Shown one piece after another: positions 52,722 through 64,000 of a stretch of 64,000 nt of DNA (position 1 is its first letter; each line of letters opens with the position of its first letter). A model generated the notes under the pieces. The model saw only the letters and a list, made by a program, of their open reading frames with translations. It was not told the DNA's origin and did no database searches. Origin of the DNA: Saussurea involucrata (lineage: Eukaryota > Streptophyta > Magnoliopsida > Asterales > Asteraceae); contig CM066321.1 of assembly GCA_033807775.1 (NCBI GenBank), positions 248,918,422-248,982,421 of the forward strand. The letters are read 5' to 3'. Position numbers and translations under genes: made by a program.

Positions 52722-55700
52722 GTTAGGTTTAGGTACCCATTTTGGAATGGGTCCATCTTTGTTAGCTTTGTCACTGGATTTAACATTAGTACCTTTTACT
52801 CTCCACTCAAAATCTTTCTTCAAACACCATTTTCCTTGAACTTTTATGAAGTCAGAACATTTTCTGCTTACAAGCTTGTTCAAATTCTTTTTGAGAGTTG
52901 TAACTTTTGGTTTTGCTATATTTTCAACTTTCTTTTCTTTTATCTTTTCTTTCTTCTGAGTCTGAGGAACAGAAATTTTCTTCTTTTCTGTATTTTGAGG
53001 AACTGAAGCTTTCTGAATATCTTTTCTTATGTATGAAACAGAAGTTATTTTGACTTGACATTTATGAGAATATTGGAATGAATCATTTTTACATCTAACA
53101 CAAACAAGATTTTTCTTTGCAAGTGACAATAAATCTGAAACATAGGTCATTTCATTTTTATTGATACTGTTCAGAGTACAATTGCCCTTATTACAAGAAT
53201 TTCTAGCTTTGAGTTCAGAAGTAGATTTCATTCTAAGCTTCTCAAGATCCCTTTTCAGATCATTCAACTTTGCAAGATCATCTTTCCTTTTGCTTTCTTC
53301 TTTTTCTGAAAAAGTCAAGTTCTTTTTGTTAGAAGAATTGGATGATTCACCTTTTTCATATGTACTTGATTCATTAAAGAATTTATCATTTTCTCTTGAA
53401 GCATTAATTTTAAAAAGATCATACTCAGTCTTCAGTTTTTCAAGCTCTGTTATTTTCTGAATAAAAATATTCTTTTCTTTCAAAGCTTCTTCAAGTTTAA
53501 TATCCACCTCACAAAAATCATTTTCAAGTTCATCATAAGCTTTCCTTAAGTCCTCATGTTCTTGACTCACAAGATTAAATCTCTTTTCATGTTGCAAAAA
53601 TTCATCTGATTTTGTTTCAGAAAATCCAGTTGAATCAGACTTCTGACTACCTAAGTCAGAGTTCTGATTTACAGACTCAGATGTCTGATCTTTAGACTCA
53701 GAGTTCTGACTACAAAGTTCAGAATCCTGACTAGAAGTTTCAGACTTCTGATTGACTGTTTCAGAATTTTTACTTGTGTCAAATATGCTCTCAATGTCAT
53801 GATATGAAAAACTTGGTTGTTTATTTTTGTAGCTGACATTTAAAGAATCATACATGAATTTAGTATCATTGTATCTTGGCTTCTCATCTGTTGGTTTAGA
53901 AATTTCTTTCTTAACCTTTTCTTCTGAACCAACTGACTTTTCTGTTTTAGACTCAGAAATTTTCTCATCTGACTTTTTAGAGTTTGGTCTTTGCAAATTG
54001 TCAGAACTTGTTATAGAACTAGCAGGCCTTATGAAAACTTCAACAATTTCTGGGATTTTTTGGCTTAGAAACTTGAAGTTTTTCATACAAGTTTATTGGA
54101 GCTCTTTTTACAGTGATATTTTCTTCCAATCCCAATCCCTTCTTTGGGTTGTAAAATCTTGTATCTTTAACATTGCTTAATAAAAGATTTAGTGTTTGCT
54201 GAGTCTGACCCCTTTTCAAATTCAGATCTTCTAATTCTTTAATTTTGGTGTATAAATTCTTTCTTTCTTCAAATAACATATCAAATTTTATTTGTAAATC
54301 ACCTTTTTCATCCTTTATTTTTGAAAACTCAACTTTTAGTTCATAAAGCCTTTTCATCAATTCAGAATTTTCATCTTTAACTTTCTGTTTCTCAGCCTCA
54401 GATTCTTCATATTGTTCTTTTATTACTTCTTTTTCAATTCTGAATTTGTTAACCAAATTTCTTTCTCCTTTTATCTGTTTTCTTAGATTAGCAAATTCAG
54501 TTTTCATTTCACCAATCTGTGTCATTAACTCTAATTCAAGTGAAGAATGTACCTCAGCAGATGACTCAGAATCAGCATCTTCAAAATCAGAATCATCCTC
54601 ATTTCTCATTTTTGCCATATAGCTCTGCATCTGTGGAAAGTTGATATGATCATCTTCATCAGAAGTGTAGTACAACCAATTCTCCTGTTCAGCCAACAAA
54701 GCAATTTTATCATCTCTCTTCTTTGCAAGCTGAGCCTTCTTGGTGTAGTACTCATAGTCTTTCACAATTTTAACTCTGCAATCCTTAGCATAGTGGCCAG
54801 ATTTTCCACATTTGAAACACATATTCTTTTCTTTTCTCTCATCCTTCTCTTCTTTGTTTTCTTCACTTCTCTCTACTCTCTTTTCAAACTTATTTTCTTC
54901 TCTGTCTTCTTTCTTCTTATAATCTGAACTCCCAACTCTCTTATAATTTCCTTGAAATCTACCCTTCCCATACCTTTTGTTGAAAGTATTTGTCAACAAA
55001 GCTAGTTTCTCAGCCATTATCTTGATATCTTCATCATCTTCTGATCCTTCTTCCTTGTCATATTCTTCCAGATTAGGTATCTCTGATAGATATGCAGTCT
55101 TTTTGGGTGCTTTGATTGCTTTGGACTTTGATAAGAATGCTAACTGATCAGCAACATTTTTCTTCTCTTCCACAACTAACTTGACAGAATCTTCATGTTG
55201 ATTAAGAACACAGAACAGATCATTTAAGTCTTCTTCACACATATCCTTGTTCATTTGCAGACTTATGGAAAATGATGACCATTCTGAATTTAGACTGTTC
55301 AGAAATTTGTAGTTTATTTATGACTTCGTTTTCTTCAGTCCATTTCTTCTCAAGTCATTTAGAATAGTGCAAAATTTACTGTATGTCTGTGTCAAACTTT
55401 CTGACTCTTTTGCTTTGAACCTTTCATAAGCATTTATGCTTTGATTTAACTTTGCCTGAATAGATCTCACAGTTCCTAGCATCTGCCTTTCCAATTCGTC
55501 CCACATTTCTTTAGCTGATGATCCACTGTCAATCCTGTTAAGAACCTCATTTGGGACAGCCAAAGTCATCAAAGTAATTGCTCTTTTGTCAATAGCATGC
55601 CTATTCTTCTGTTCAGCTGTGTATTGGGAATAACTCTTTTTCACCCTGGTCGCTGGAATTTCTGGAGTTGTCTCTGTAGCAGGAGTTGCAGCAACATCGA

Positions 55701-55860
55701 TGTACACTTCAATTTGACCTTCTCGAATAGAGATCATAAGATTTTCATCAATGTTGTCTAGGAATTGGATCATACGGATTTTCCATTGCTGATACTCTTC
55801 TGGTATAAGAACAGGCGGTTTGGTTTCAGATCCCATGGCTAGATATTCTTTAGAAGACAT
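52719..55860 (-). pseudogene. Element J gag
   Basis: The ATG at 55860 (MSSKEYLAMGSETKPPVLIP) starts a gag of about 1045 residues. UBN2-type capsid domain (residues ~20-185: YQQWKIRMIQFLDNID, MWDELERQMLGTVRSI, AYERFKAKESESL); CCHC knuckle CFKCGKSGHYAKDC near 54780-54820; acidic stretch; coiled coil (54170-54540); Gln/Ser repeats (SQNSESKDQTSE and similar, 53640-53760); second coiled coil; atypical finger CVRCKNDSFQYSHKC; basic end VPKPN. Two lesions: TAA at 55318-55320 (Glu in element I) and one extra base in an A run near 54060. The length, about twice that of ordinary copia gag, is typical of SIRE-like elements. Confidence 0.88.
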
Positions 55861-56068
55861 GATTGTAAGAAAATTCAACAGAAAGACAAATTCGAGTTTC
55901 TTGATCGAAATGTAACAGGTAATTCAAGAATTGTTAAGAATTCAAGAACTAGCCCTAGCAGCGGAATCGAATTTTGAATGAATCAAGAAATCTTCAAGAA
56001 ATTGATCAATCGATCTTCGCGATAACAATCTTGAACGAATTTGTTTGTTGATTGGCTCTGATACCAAT
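55861..56068 (-). other. Element J leader and primer binding site
   Basis: A 190-base leader. The minus strand has TGGTATCAGAGCC (56066-56054), two bases after the LTR, matching initiator Met-tRNA. Confidence 0.9.
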
Positions 56069-56596
56069 TGTAAAAACAGGATCTAATCTTACAATCAATA
56101 TAGAAAGCAATAATTGAGAAGTTGTTTGATCAAGCCCAATTGTATTCAATGATGAACAGAATTACAGATCTAAGAGAGAGAGAATCTCAAAGATTACAAA
56201 GAATGAATACAAAGTTATACGGGAAAAATCAATCATTTAGCAACGTAGAGCTAACTACTATTTATACTGCAACGGACATCTTAAAGCTACAGTACAAATA
56301 AGAAAGACTAATAAGAACATAACACGTGTCCTAATTAGTTTATAAAATACTAAGTACAGTATCTCGTCATAAGTTCTGAACAGGTAGTTCAGAACTTCTG
56401 AACATTCTTCTGATAAAGCTTCTCAGATCTTCTGACTTCTTAACTCAGACATCTGACTTCTCTTTCCAGACTTGATTTCACTGATCAATACTTCTGAGCT
56501 TTCACAGTCAGACCTCTGACTTCTCTACTCAGAACATCTGAGTCTTCTTATCAGATCTTCAACACTTGGTTTATTCACAAAACTTCAGATCTAACA
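56069..56596 (-). repeat. Element J 5' LTR
   Basis: 528 bp, six differences from the 3' LTR. TATAAATA at 56266-56259 (minus). Confidence 0.95.
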
Positions 56597-57421
56597 TATT
56601 GTGATGTAGATTTTAAACTGGACCAAGTTTTAAAAGAAAACAACACTTATGTCCAGAAAATAACAGAGCTTGAGAAGTTAAAGGCTGAATATGATCTTTT
56701 CAAGATTAATGCCTTAAAAGAAGATAAGAAATTCTTTGATGAATCAAGTACATTTGAAAATGGTGAATCATCCAAACCATCTGCTAATTCTGTGAAATTC
56801 AATGTTTCAGAAAAAGAGGAAAGCAAAAGGAAAGATGACCTGAAAAGAGTTTCTGAGGAGATTGGATTAAATACTACTTCTGAACCTAGAGTCAATAGTT
56901 CTTGTATGAAATGCAATTGTAATATGAAATCTTGCAATAAAAGTGAAAAGACTTATGTTTCAGATCTATTGTCTCTTGCAAGAAAGAATCTCATATGTGT
57001 TCAATGTGGTAGTCATTCATTTCAATCATCTCAGAAAAGTCCAATTTTAATAACATATGTTTCTTATATAAACAAAACATATCAGAATTCAGAAAAGAAA
57101 ACTGTTTTGATTCCTCAAACTCAGATAAAAGGAAAGAAGATTGAAAACATTTCTCAATCTAATTCAAAAGAAAAGAAGAAAGAAAATATCTTTAAAATTA
57201 AAGAAAAGAAGACTGAAAATGTTTTTCAGTCTCAACCAAAAGTTTTCAAAAAGAAAAGAAACAATTTTGTGAACAGAAAATGTTCTGACTTCATAAAAGT
57301 AAAAGGAAAGTGGTGCTTAAAAGAAGATTTTGAATGGAAAGTCAAAGGAACTTTTGTTAAATCAGATACCAAAGCTAACAAAGATGGACCCATACCAGAA
57401 TGGGTACCTAAATCTAACTGA
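56597..57421 (+). pseudogene. Element I gag, C-terminal part
   Basis: The gag frame resumes right of J with a coiled coil (VQKITELEKLKAEYDLFKI). Lys/Ser-rich sequence, two Cys-rich motifs (CMKCNCNMKSC and the finger-like CVQCGSHSFQSSQK, which lacks the final Cys seen in J) and KGKWCLKEDFEWKVKGT follow. It ends IPEWVPKSN with TGA at 57419. This segment is open throughout. Confidence 0.85.
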
Positions 57422-57438
57422 TTGTTTTTGCAGGGCTG
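57419..57438 (+). other. Gag stop and 3'-splice-like site, element I
   Basis: TGATTGTTTTTGCAG|GGC, one T longer than in J. Confidence 0.55.
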
Positions 57439-59357
57439 TCATGTGTGGTTTTTAGATTCTTGAGCTTCAAGACACATGACAGGTCATAAGTCTTCTCTGA
57501 CAAACTTCACAGAAAAGGCTGGAGGAGCAGTAAATTTTGGTAAAAACAACAAAGGACAAGTCAGAGGTTTTGGAGATTTAACAAAAGGGGATCTGACTAT
57601 TCAGAAGGTTTTCTATGTTGAAGGATTACAACATAATCTATTCATCATAAGTCAGTTTTTGGACAGTTTCTGTCAGATTAAATTCTGCATAACAGGTTGC
57701 ATGATTTTAACTGAGAATGACATAAAAGTCTTATGGGCCAAAAGACATATGGACTTATTTGTGGTTAACTTTTCAAAAATTCAAGCTTTAACCCATGTTT
57801 GTCTATTATCAAATGCAGTTGCTAATGAATGTTGGCTTTGGCACAGAAGATGTTCTCATTTAAATTTCAAGGATCTGAACAATCTGGTTGGCAAACATCT
57901 AGTCAAAGGAATCATTATGTTCAGCATGTGAAATGGGCAAGATGAAGAAAAGTTCTCATAAGAAAAAAATGGACTCATCCTGCAAATCACCATTAGAAAT
58001 GCTACATACAGATCTTTGTGGTCCTATTTAAATTCAATCTATGGGAGGAAAGAAGTATATGCTAGTTATTGTGGATGAATATTCAAGATACACATGGGTT
58101 GAATTCTTAAGAGCTAAGTCAGAGGCTGCTACAACACTGATTAATTTCATCAAAAGAATTCAATTATTCTTACAACTTCCAGTCTAGAAAATCAGAAGTG
58201 ACAATGGGACAGAGTTCAGAAATGAGACTCTTCAGAACTTTTTGCAAAGCCTGGGGATTTCTCATAACTTTTCAGCTGTCAAAACTCCTCAACAAAATGG
58301 TGTTATTGAAAGGAAGAACAGAACTCTAGTTGAAGCTGCAAGAACCATGTTGGCTTATTCAAATCTTCCAACCTTCCTATGGGCTGAAGCAATAGCCACT
58401 GCTTGTTTTACACAGAACAAAACTTTAATAAATAAGAGACTAGATAAAACTGCTTATGAACTGATTAACAAGAGAAAACCACTGATTAAATTTTTTCATG
58501 TTTTTGGTTGCAGATGCTATGTTCTCAAAGATAGAGAAAATCTTGGTAAATTTGATAAAAAGGCAGATGAAGGATACTTTGTTGGGTATTCACTTACTTC
58601 CAAAGCATTCAGAATCTACAATAGAAGAACCAAGAGGATTATAGAAAGCATCAATGTCACTTTTGATGAGTCAAGAATGAAGACTTCTGAACAAAACAGT
58701 TCAGAACTCAGACAGAATAAGACAAAAATGACTTCTGAAACAACTTCTAATCCTAACTGTTCAGAACTCAATATATTGTTTAAGGATGCATTTCTGGAAC
58801 TAACTTCTGAATCTTATGCAGATTTTGAAAATCCAAAAATGATTCAAGAAATGAAAAAGGGAACTTCAGAAGTGGTTCAAACAACTGTAATTTCTGATAC
58901 AGGTCCATCTGAGGAATGTCCAACTTTGATCAATACAAGTAATGAAACTTCTGATACTAGTACTCAGAATTCTGGACAAGCCAATCAGAATTCTGACCAA
59001 GTTACTCAGATTTCTGAACAAGTGCCTCAGAACTCTGAACAAGTCATTCAGAATTCTGACTCTACTACTCAGAATCCAAACTTGGATGTTTCACCTCAAC
59101 AAGTATCAGAACAAGGGGACAGTTCAGAATTACAAGCAATCATTGATGAGAATGATACAAACAACAATGTTTCAGAAATTGATGTGCTTCCTAGTTCAAA
59201 CAAATGGACTAAAGACCATCATATTCATCAAGTGATAGGAGATCCATCAGTAGGAGTTAAGACCAGATCAACAACAGCAAATGAAGCAATGTTTGCAGGA
59301 TTTTTAAGTGTGATTGAACCTAAGAAAGCCAATGAAGCCCTAGCGGATCCAGATTAG
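57434..59357 (+). pseudogene. Element I protease and integrase
   Basis: The protease motif is ruined: TGA at about 57461-57463 replaces the Gly of the DSG active site. GAG-pre-integrase (WLWHRRCSHLNF) is truncated by a 26-base loss near 57914, relative to J. Integrase has HTDLCGP, a TAA near 58030, a TAG just before KIRSDNGTEF (58186) near 58184, and an open segment from 58242 with TPQQNGVIERKNRT. A Gln/Asn/Ser linker (QNSDQVTQISEQ type, 58940-59080) and HQVIGDPSVGVKTRS follow. TAG at 59355 ends the frame. Confidence 0.9.
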
Positions 59358-60845
59358 ATTTTAGCAATGCAAGATGAATTGATACAGTTTGAAAGAAATA
59401 AAGTCTGGAGACTAGTTCCAAAACCGGAAGGAAAATCTGTTATTGGAACTAAATGGGTATTCCGAAACTAGAAAGACGAGTCTGGTGTTATAGTCAGAAA
59501 CAAGGCAAGATTGGTTGCAAAGGGATATTCTCAACAAGAAGGAATAGATTACGATGAGACATTTGCACCTGTTGCAAGAATAGAAGCAATCATAATATTC
59601 TTGGCATATGTTGCACATAAGAACTTCAAAGTGTACCAAATGGATGTCAAATCAGCTTTTCTAAATGGTATACTTAATGAAGAGGTTTATGTCTATCAAC
59701 CAGAAGGTTTTGTTGACCCTGAATTTCCAGATCATGTTTATGTTTTAGATAAGGCATTATATGGTCTAAAACAAGCACCAAGAGCCTGGTATGACACTCT
59801 TACTCAACACTTATTAAAATCTGGTTTCAAGAAAGGTAAGATTGACACTACTTTGTTCTTAAAGAAAAAGGGTGATGATTTAATTCTGATTCAAATATAT
59901 GTAAATGACATAATATTTGGTTCTACAAGTGCAGAGTTATGTACTGAATTCTCAAAAGTCATGGAATCAGAATTTGAAATGAGCATGATGGGAGAATTGA
60001 ACTTTTTCCTTGGTCTTCAAGTAAAACAATTACCAACTGGTATTTTTATAAATCAAGGAAAATATGTTAAATATATTTTAAAGAAGTTTAAGATGTCTGA
60101 TTGTGCTTCTACGAGAACACCAATGGCAACAAATATCAAGTTAGATGTTGATCTCAATGGAGTTCCAGCAAATAACAAGATTTATAGAGGCATGATAGGA
60201 TCTCTTCTTTACCTAACTGCTAGTAGACCAGATATTATGTTTGCTACTTGTTTTTATGCTAGATTTCAATCAAATCCAAAAGAATCTCATTTGCTAGCTG
60301 TTAAGAGGATCTTAAGGTATTTGAAAAGTTCACCAGATTTGGGCCTTTGGTATCCAAAAGAGACTGATTTCAAATTAACTGGTTTTACTGATGCTGATCA
60401 TGCAGGAAGTAGGTTGGACAGGAAAAGTACATCTGGTGCTTGTCACTTTTTGGGAGATAAGATTGTGAGTTGGGCTTCAAAGAAGCAAAACTGTGTATCC
60501 ACATCCACCGCTGAAGCAGAGTATGTTGCTGCTGCTGCCTGCTGCTCTCAAACTTTGTGGATGAGAACACAACTCATAGACTATGGATATCAACTCAACA
60601 AAATTCCCATATATTGTGATTCAGAAAGTGCCATTGCAAAAACTCAGAATCCTGTTCAGCACTCAAAGACCAAGCATATTGATGTAAGGTATCATTTTAT
60701 TAAAGACTATGTTGAAAAGGGAACTATAGAGATGCACTTTGTGCATACAAAGTATCAATTGGCTGACTTGTTCCCAAAGCCTCTTGATCACAAAAGGTTT
60801 ACTTTTCTCATATGTAAAATAGGAATGCTTAATTTGACTAATTGA
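59358..60845 (+). pseudogene. Element I RT and RNase H
   Basis: After stops at 59355 and 59470, a 444-codon frame (from about 59511) covers most of RT and all of RNase H: GIDYDETFAPVARIEAI, YQMDVKSAFLNG, LYGLKQAPRAWYDTL, then RNase H FTDADHAGSRLDRKSTSG, TSTAEAEYVAA and IPIYCDSESAIAK. The RT active site reads YVNDIIFGS: the first catalytic Asp of YVDD is Asn, so the polymerase would be dead even without the stops. The near-C-terminal LFPKPLD differs from LFTKPLD in J. Confidence 0.92.
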
Positions 60846-61869
60846 ACATATCTATAGTTTTCAAAAATGAAAATTTTTCTAAGTGAGATTTTCTGAGTTG
60901 TGTTCTCAGAACTCTGACTATCTTAATCAGAATTCTGACTCTTGAGTTCAGAACTTCTGAGTCTTGAGTTCAGAACTTCTGAGTCTTGAGTTCAGAACTT
61001 CTGAGTCCATACTTCAGAAATCTACCTTCAAATTCTTTACTTCTGAATAGGTTAATCAGAACTTCTGACTACCTTTCAGAACACATTTATGAAAATTACA
61101 AATATTTCAATATGTTGTTAAGATTTTTTTTGTTTTATTTTTATATTCCTTATAATATGTGTTTGAGTATATGCAAAAGTCAAGGGGGAGCATTGAAATC
61201 ATTCAGATATCGTTCTGAGGTGCTTATAAGGTTTGTATATTCTTTTCTTATCACTAATCATTCTAAGGAGAACAAAGCTTTCAATGATAAAATATTTTTA
61301 TACTTGTTCAAAACTACTTCTGAATGTTTCAAAAGTTTTCAAATTCAGATGTTAGATTTTAAATGATTTTTCAGAAATTTTAAATCATCAAAAGAAGGAC
61401 ATAACTTTGATGATAAAATAATTTTCTATCTGTTCAAACTACTTCTGGATGATTAAATGTTTTTATATAATCAGAAGTTGATTTTAAATGAATTTTGGTT
61501 CTAAGGGAATTTCTTCTGAATTGTGTACTCAGAACTTCTGAGTATGCTTTCTCAGAACTCTGAGAGTGTTACTCAGAACTTTTAACGTGTGTTAATTTCT
61601 ATCAAGTAACACGTGTCAGCTTCTTATTCAATTGAAAATGCCACGTCTTTTCATTTTAATATCCTTTGTGGCATTTCACAGTGTTTGAATCTGTTATAAC
61701 TTTGACAAAAAGCGCCTTTTCACCGTTAAATCCTTTCAGCTTCGCGGATTTTAAATAGATCTTAAAATCCCTCTTTCAAAATTATTTGAATTCCAAGAGC
61801 GAAAAGAGAGAAACGCACAATTCCTGAGTTCATTGATCTTGTTATCTTTCAAAATTCCACATTACGATC
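60846..61869 (+). promoter_or_regulatory. Element I spacer with promoter-like cluster before aORF
   Basis: 1 kb without an ORF of note. It starts with the 22-bp CAGAACTTCTGA repeats (60930-61005). A G-box ACACGTGTCA is at 61608-61617, and GCGGATTTTAAATAG (TATA-like) lies at about 61745-61757. The aORF ATG is at 61870. Order and spacing match element J. Activity is inferred. Confidence 0.5.
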
Positions 61870-63960
61870 ATGTCTGGTTCAAGGAGAAGTAGAGCCATTT
61901 CATTACATTCATCAAAATCATTGTTTGAATCAGAATCAGATGATGATGAAGTTCAAAGACCTGAAAATAGAGCCGTAGATGAAGGGGTAATAGGAGATAA
62001 CATTATACAAGGTAATGTTGGAGGAGAAGCAGGGGATGAACATATGGATGAATCAGAGGGAAACGCAAATGAGGGAAATGAGAACATTCAACACGAACAG
62101 AGTGCAGTTAGGTCAGTCATGTCAGGAAGACCTAATCATGATGAAAGGATTGTTCCTGAGAGATAGTATTTGAGGCTGTTGGAAAACAATTGTGTGTTAT
62201 TGTTTGATGAAAGCAGATTCAAAGAAAAACATAAGATAATCATGGAGTTGTTGAAGTATCATCCATTCAAAAATTGGTTTACAAAGAAGAAATCGGTTCC
62301 TGTTCAGTATATACAACAATGGTGGAAGCATCTAAGGCTAGAGGGAAATAAATTTGTATCTGAAGTTGGGGGAGTTACTTTGACTTTGACTATACAAATT
62401 TTAAGAGATATGCTGAATTTACCAGATAAAGATGATTTAGAAGGAAGATTAGATTTTGAAGATTCTCCATTGATAGAAGAATTAATTGCTGAATTTATGA
62501 GATTGGGGTATAATGAAGAGTTGAGGACCCTAAGTTTGTTCAGAAGAAACAAATTACCACCAATTTGGGCTTGTTTGTTCAATATTGTGAATAAATGTTT
62601 ATCTGGGAAGAATAGTTCTCTTGATCAAGGCTCAAGGCAAATTCTGCAAATCTTTCATGGGTTGGTGAAAAACAGACATTATGATTATATTGCAATTCTT
62701 TGGGAAGATATGAAGAACACCTTTGAGAAGAATCAGAAGGCCAAAGAAAAGAAGACAAGGGATACTCCACTTACATATATACCTTATCAAAGGTATTGGC
62801 AGATTGTGATTTGGTATGCTATGAGAGAAAACACAAATATTCCAAGAAGAGCGAATGAGGAGCATGGTCCAATATTTTATATGGGTAAGATGATTTCCAG
62901 TTCTAAAAATCAGAATTTTCCAAATCAAAGACTTCTTCCAAAGTCTCTTAGGCAGTATATTCCAAGGGACAGTGAGATTTTAAAAGCTTATTGCACCTCA
63001 ATGGGACTTGAACAACCTCAAGACCCTACCCATGAGGAACAACCGGAGATGAGAGGTGAGGGGTCAAATCAAAATAGAGAGGGGGAGAATGTTCAAGGGG
63101 GGGAACATTCTGAGAGAATAGAGAGGGGAAATTCCGAGAGATTGGTTAGTATGGGAGTTGAAAAACAGATATAGTTTGGTGAGGATGAGAGATTGTTAAC
63201 AGAATCTCAAACAGAAAGAGATGGTTCTGATCCAGCTGAATTAATCCGGGTAGCCACATCTACTGTTGGTTCTCAACTCTTGGTGACTAACATTGAAGAA
63301 AACACCATGGACCCAGTGGTGGAACTTGAACAACCCATCCCTAGCCACTCAGAAGCATTTCAACATGCTACTGTTTCAAAACAAACAGGGGAACCATCCC
63401 AAACTCGTTTGGAGGGAGGTGATAAATCCCAAGATTTCATTCAACACATAGAGTCTGGATTACACAGTAATATCCAATTTGGGCCTGAATTTTTTTTCAA
63501 CACTAGCACATCACAGGAATTTCGTATTCCTGTAACAACATCCATAGACACTCCTAATATTGGTTGTCAAGGATTGGATGGAAGTCCTGGTGAAGTGAAC
63601 ATCTCAAAAGCTTCATTACACAGTGCCTTTGTGGTACATGGTGTCTTTGTGGCACCTACAGGCCAAGAGTTCTCTGAACACTTGAAAACTGGACCATTTG
63701 TTGATCCAGGTTCACTGTTAGAACCTTCTGAATTTGAAAAGATTCAGAAACAAAATCAGGTGTTGGGGGAAAAGTTGAAAACTTGGAGAGTACGGTGGAT
63801 TCTTTGAAAAATGAGGTGAAAGATCTCAAACTCTTGTTGGAAGGGAAAGCAAAATCTGTTGAACAAAAGGTGGATGAAATGAAAGTGTCCTTGGAATCTC
63901 ACAAAAAGGAGATCAAGGATAGTATGTCAGAATTTCAAGGATAGTAAGGAATATGAATGA
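61870..63960 (+). pseudogene. Element I aORF (runs beyond window)
   Basis: The ATG at 61870 (MSGSRRSRAISLHSSKS) is followed by an acidic part, then TAG at 62164-62166. The helical domain is intact in the next frame to 63174 (QQWWKHLRLEGNKF, LPPIWACLFNIVNKCL, IPYQRYWQIVIWYAM). A TAG at 63172, a Gln/Ser/Thr-rich segment to 63807 and a frameshift near 63800 into coiled coil (VDSLKNEVKDLKLLL) follow. Further stops occur near 63943. The C-terminal duplicated domains expected from J would lie past the window end. Confidence 0.78.
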
Positions 63961-64000
63961 TATGAAATCTTCATTGTTACAAGCTTTCAGTTCAACATTG

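Larger units (their letters stand above)
43022..56596 (-). mobile_element. Element J, nearly complete SIRE-like copia element
   Basis: 13575 bp; LTRs 43022-43549 and 56069-56596, 528 bp each with 6 differences. Perfect target duplications tattg at 43017-43021 and 56597-56601. In minus order: primer site, gag, pol, 1-kb spacer, aORF, polypurine tract. Only about eight small lesions disturb gag, pol and aORF. It lies inside the gag of I, an element of its own family, in the opposite orientation. Confidence 0.96.
34330..64000 (+). mobile_element. Element I, SIRE-like copia element (decayed; 3' end beyond window)
   Basis: Plus orientation: 5' LTR 34330-34909, primer site, gag, pol and aORF, continuing past the window. 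It is interrupted by H (36422-42018) and J (43022-56596). It is the same family as J by LTR ends, gag, pol and aORF. It lies in the aORF of E with left flank tttgc (34325-34329). Without the nested elements, about 10.5 kb of I is visible. Confidence 0.9.

Noticed and set aside
1..64000. Host protein-coding or tRNA genes
   Set aside because: No reading frame without a transposon explanation and no tRNA-like cloverleaf was recognised; the Met-tRNA matches are primer binding sites only.

Overview
The window is plant nuclear DNA made almost entirely of nested LTR retrotransposons. No host gene, tRNA, rRNA or CRISPR array was recognised. The organism is an angiosperm: there are plant Ty3/gypsy and large SIRE-like Ty1/copia elements, initiator-Met-tRNA primer sites and AT-rich DNA. 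From memory of similar gag starts I suspect Asteraceae (lettuce or daisy relatives), but this is inference and cannot be checked here.

Layout. (1) 1-~3495: element A, a minus-strand Ty3/gypsy chromovirus remnant (partial 3' LTR, chromodomain, integrase, RNase H, RT, end of protease). It is fused at ~3495 to element B. (2) ~3496-25125: element B, a decayed minus-strand copia element with an additional 3' ORF (aORF) after RNase H. B is interrupted by D (10235-13334, minus, ORF-less, TSD gctgt) inside integrase and by C (16084-24405, plus, no pol, TSD ggaat/agaat) inside gag. The right LTR of C holds a 526-bp Mutator-like insertion (23477-24002, TSD tgttcatccc). (3) 25126-26971: element G (minus copia, 3' LTR plus RNase H and part of RT), inserted in the B leader. 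(4) 26972-30449: F (minus, gag-like only), inserted in the RT of G. (5) 30450-34329: E (minus, same family as C), inserted in F. (6) 34330-64000: I (plus, SIRE-like autonomous type, decayed), inserted in the aORF of E. I is itself interrupted in gag by H (36422-42018, plus, same family as F, TSD gattt) and J (43022-56596, minus, same family as I, nearly complete, TSD tattg).

The nest is therefore B > G > F > E > I > (H, J), with C and D as side branches in B. For E, F, G and B only the left (3') half is visible, so their 5' halves should follow to the right of the window in the order E, F, G, B. LTR divergence fits this order where both LTRs are present: H 1/265, D 3/375, J 6/528, and C clearly older.

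How the genes fit together: I, J and B carry gag, pol (protease, integrase, RT, RNase H in copia order) and a long aORF of unknown function. C/E keep part of gag and the aORF but no pol; F/H keep only a gag-like coiled-coil protein; D codes for nothing visible. All four of these types would have to be moved by enzymes from other elements. Two unexplained regularities stand out. First, aORFs of separate families are preceded by promoter-like clusters (ACGTG/G-box then TATA). Second, at every gag end there is a stop codon followed at once by a pyrimidine tract and an AG|G 3'-splice-like site.
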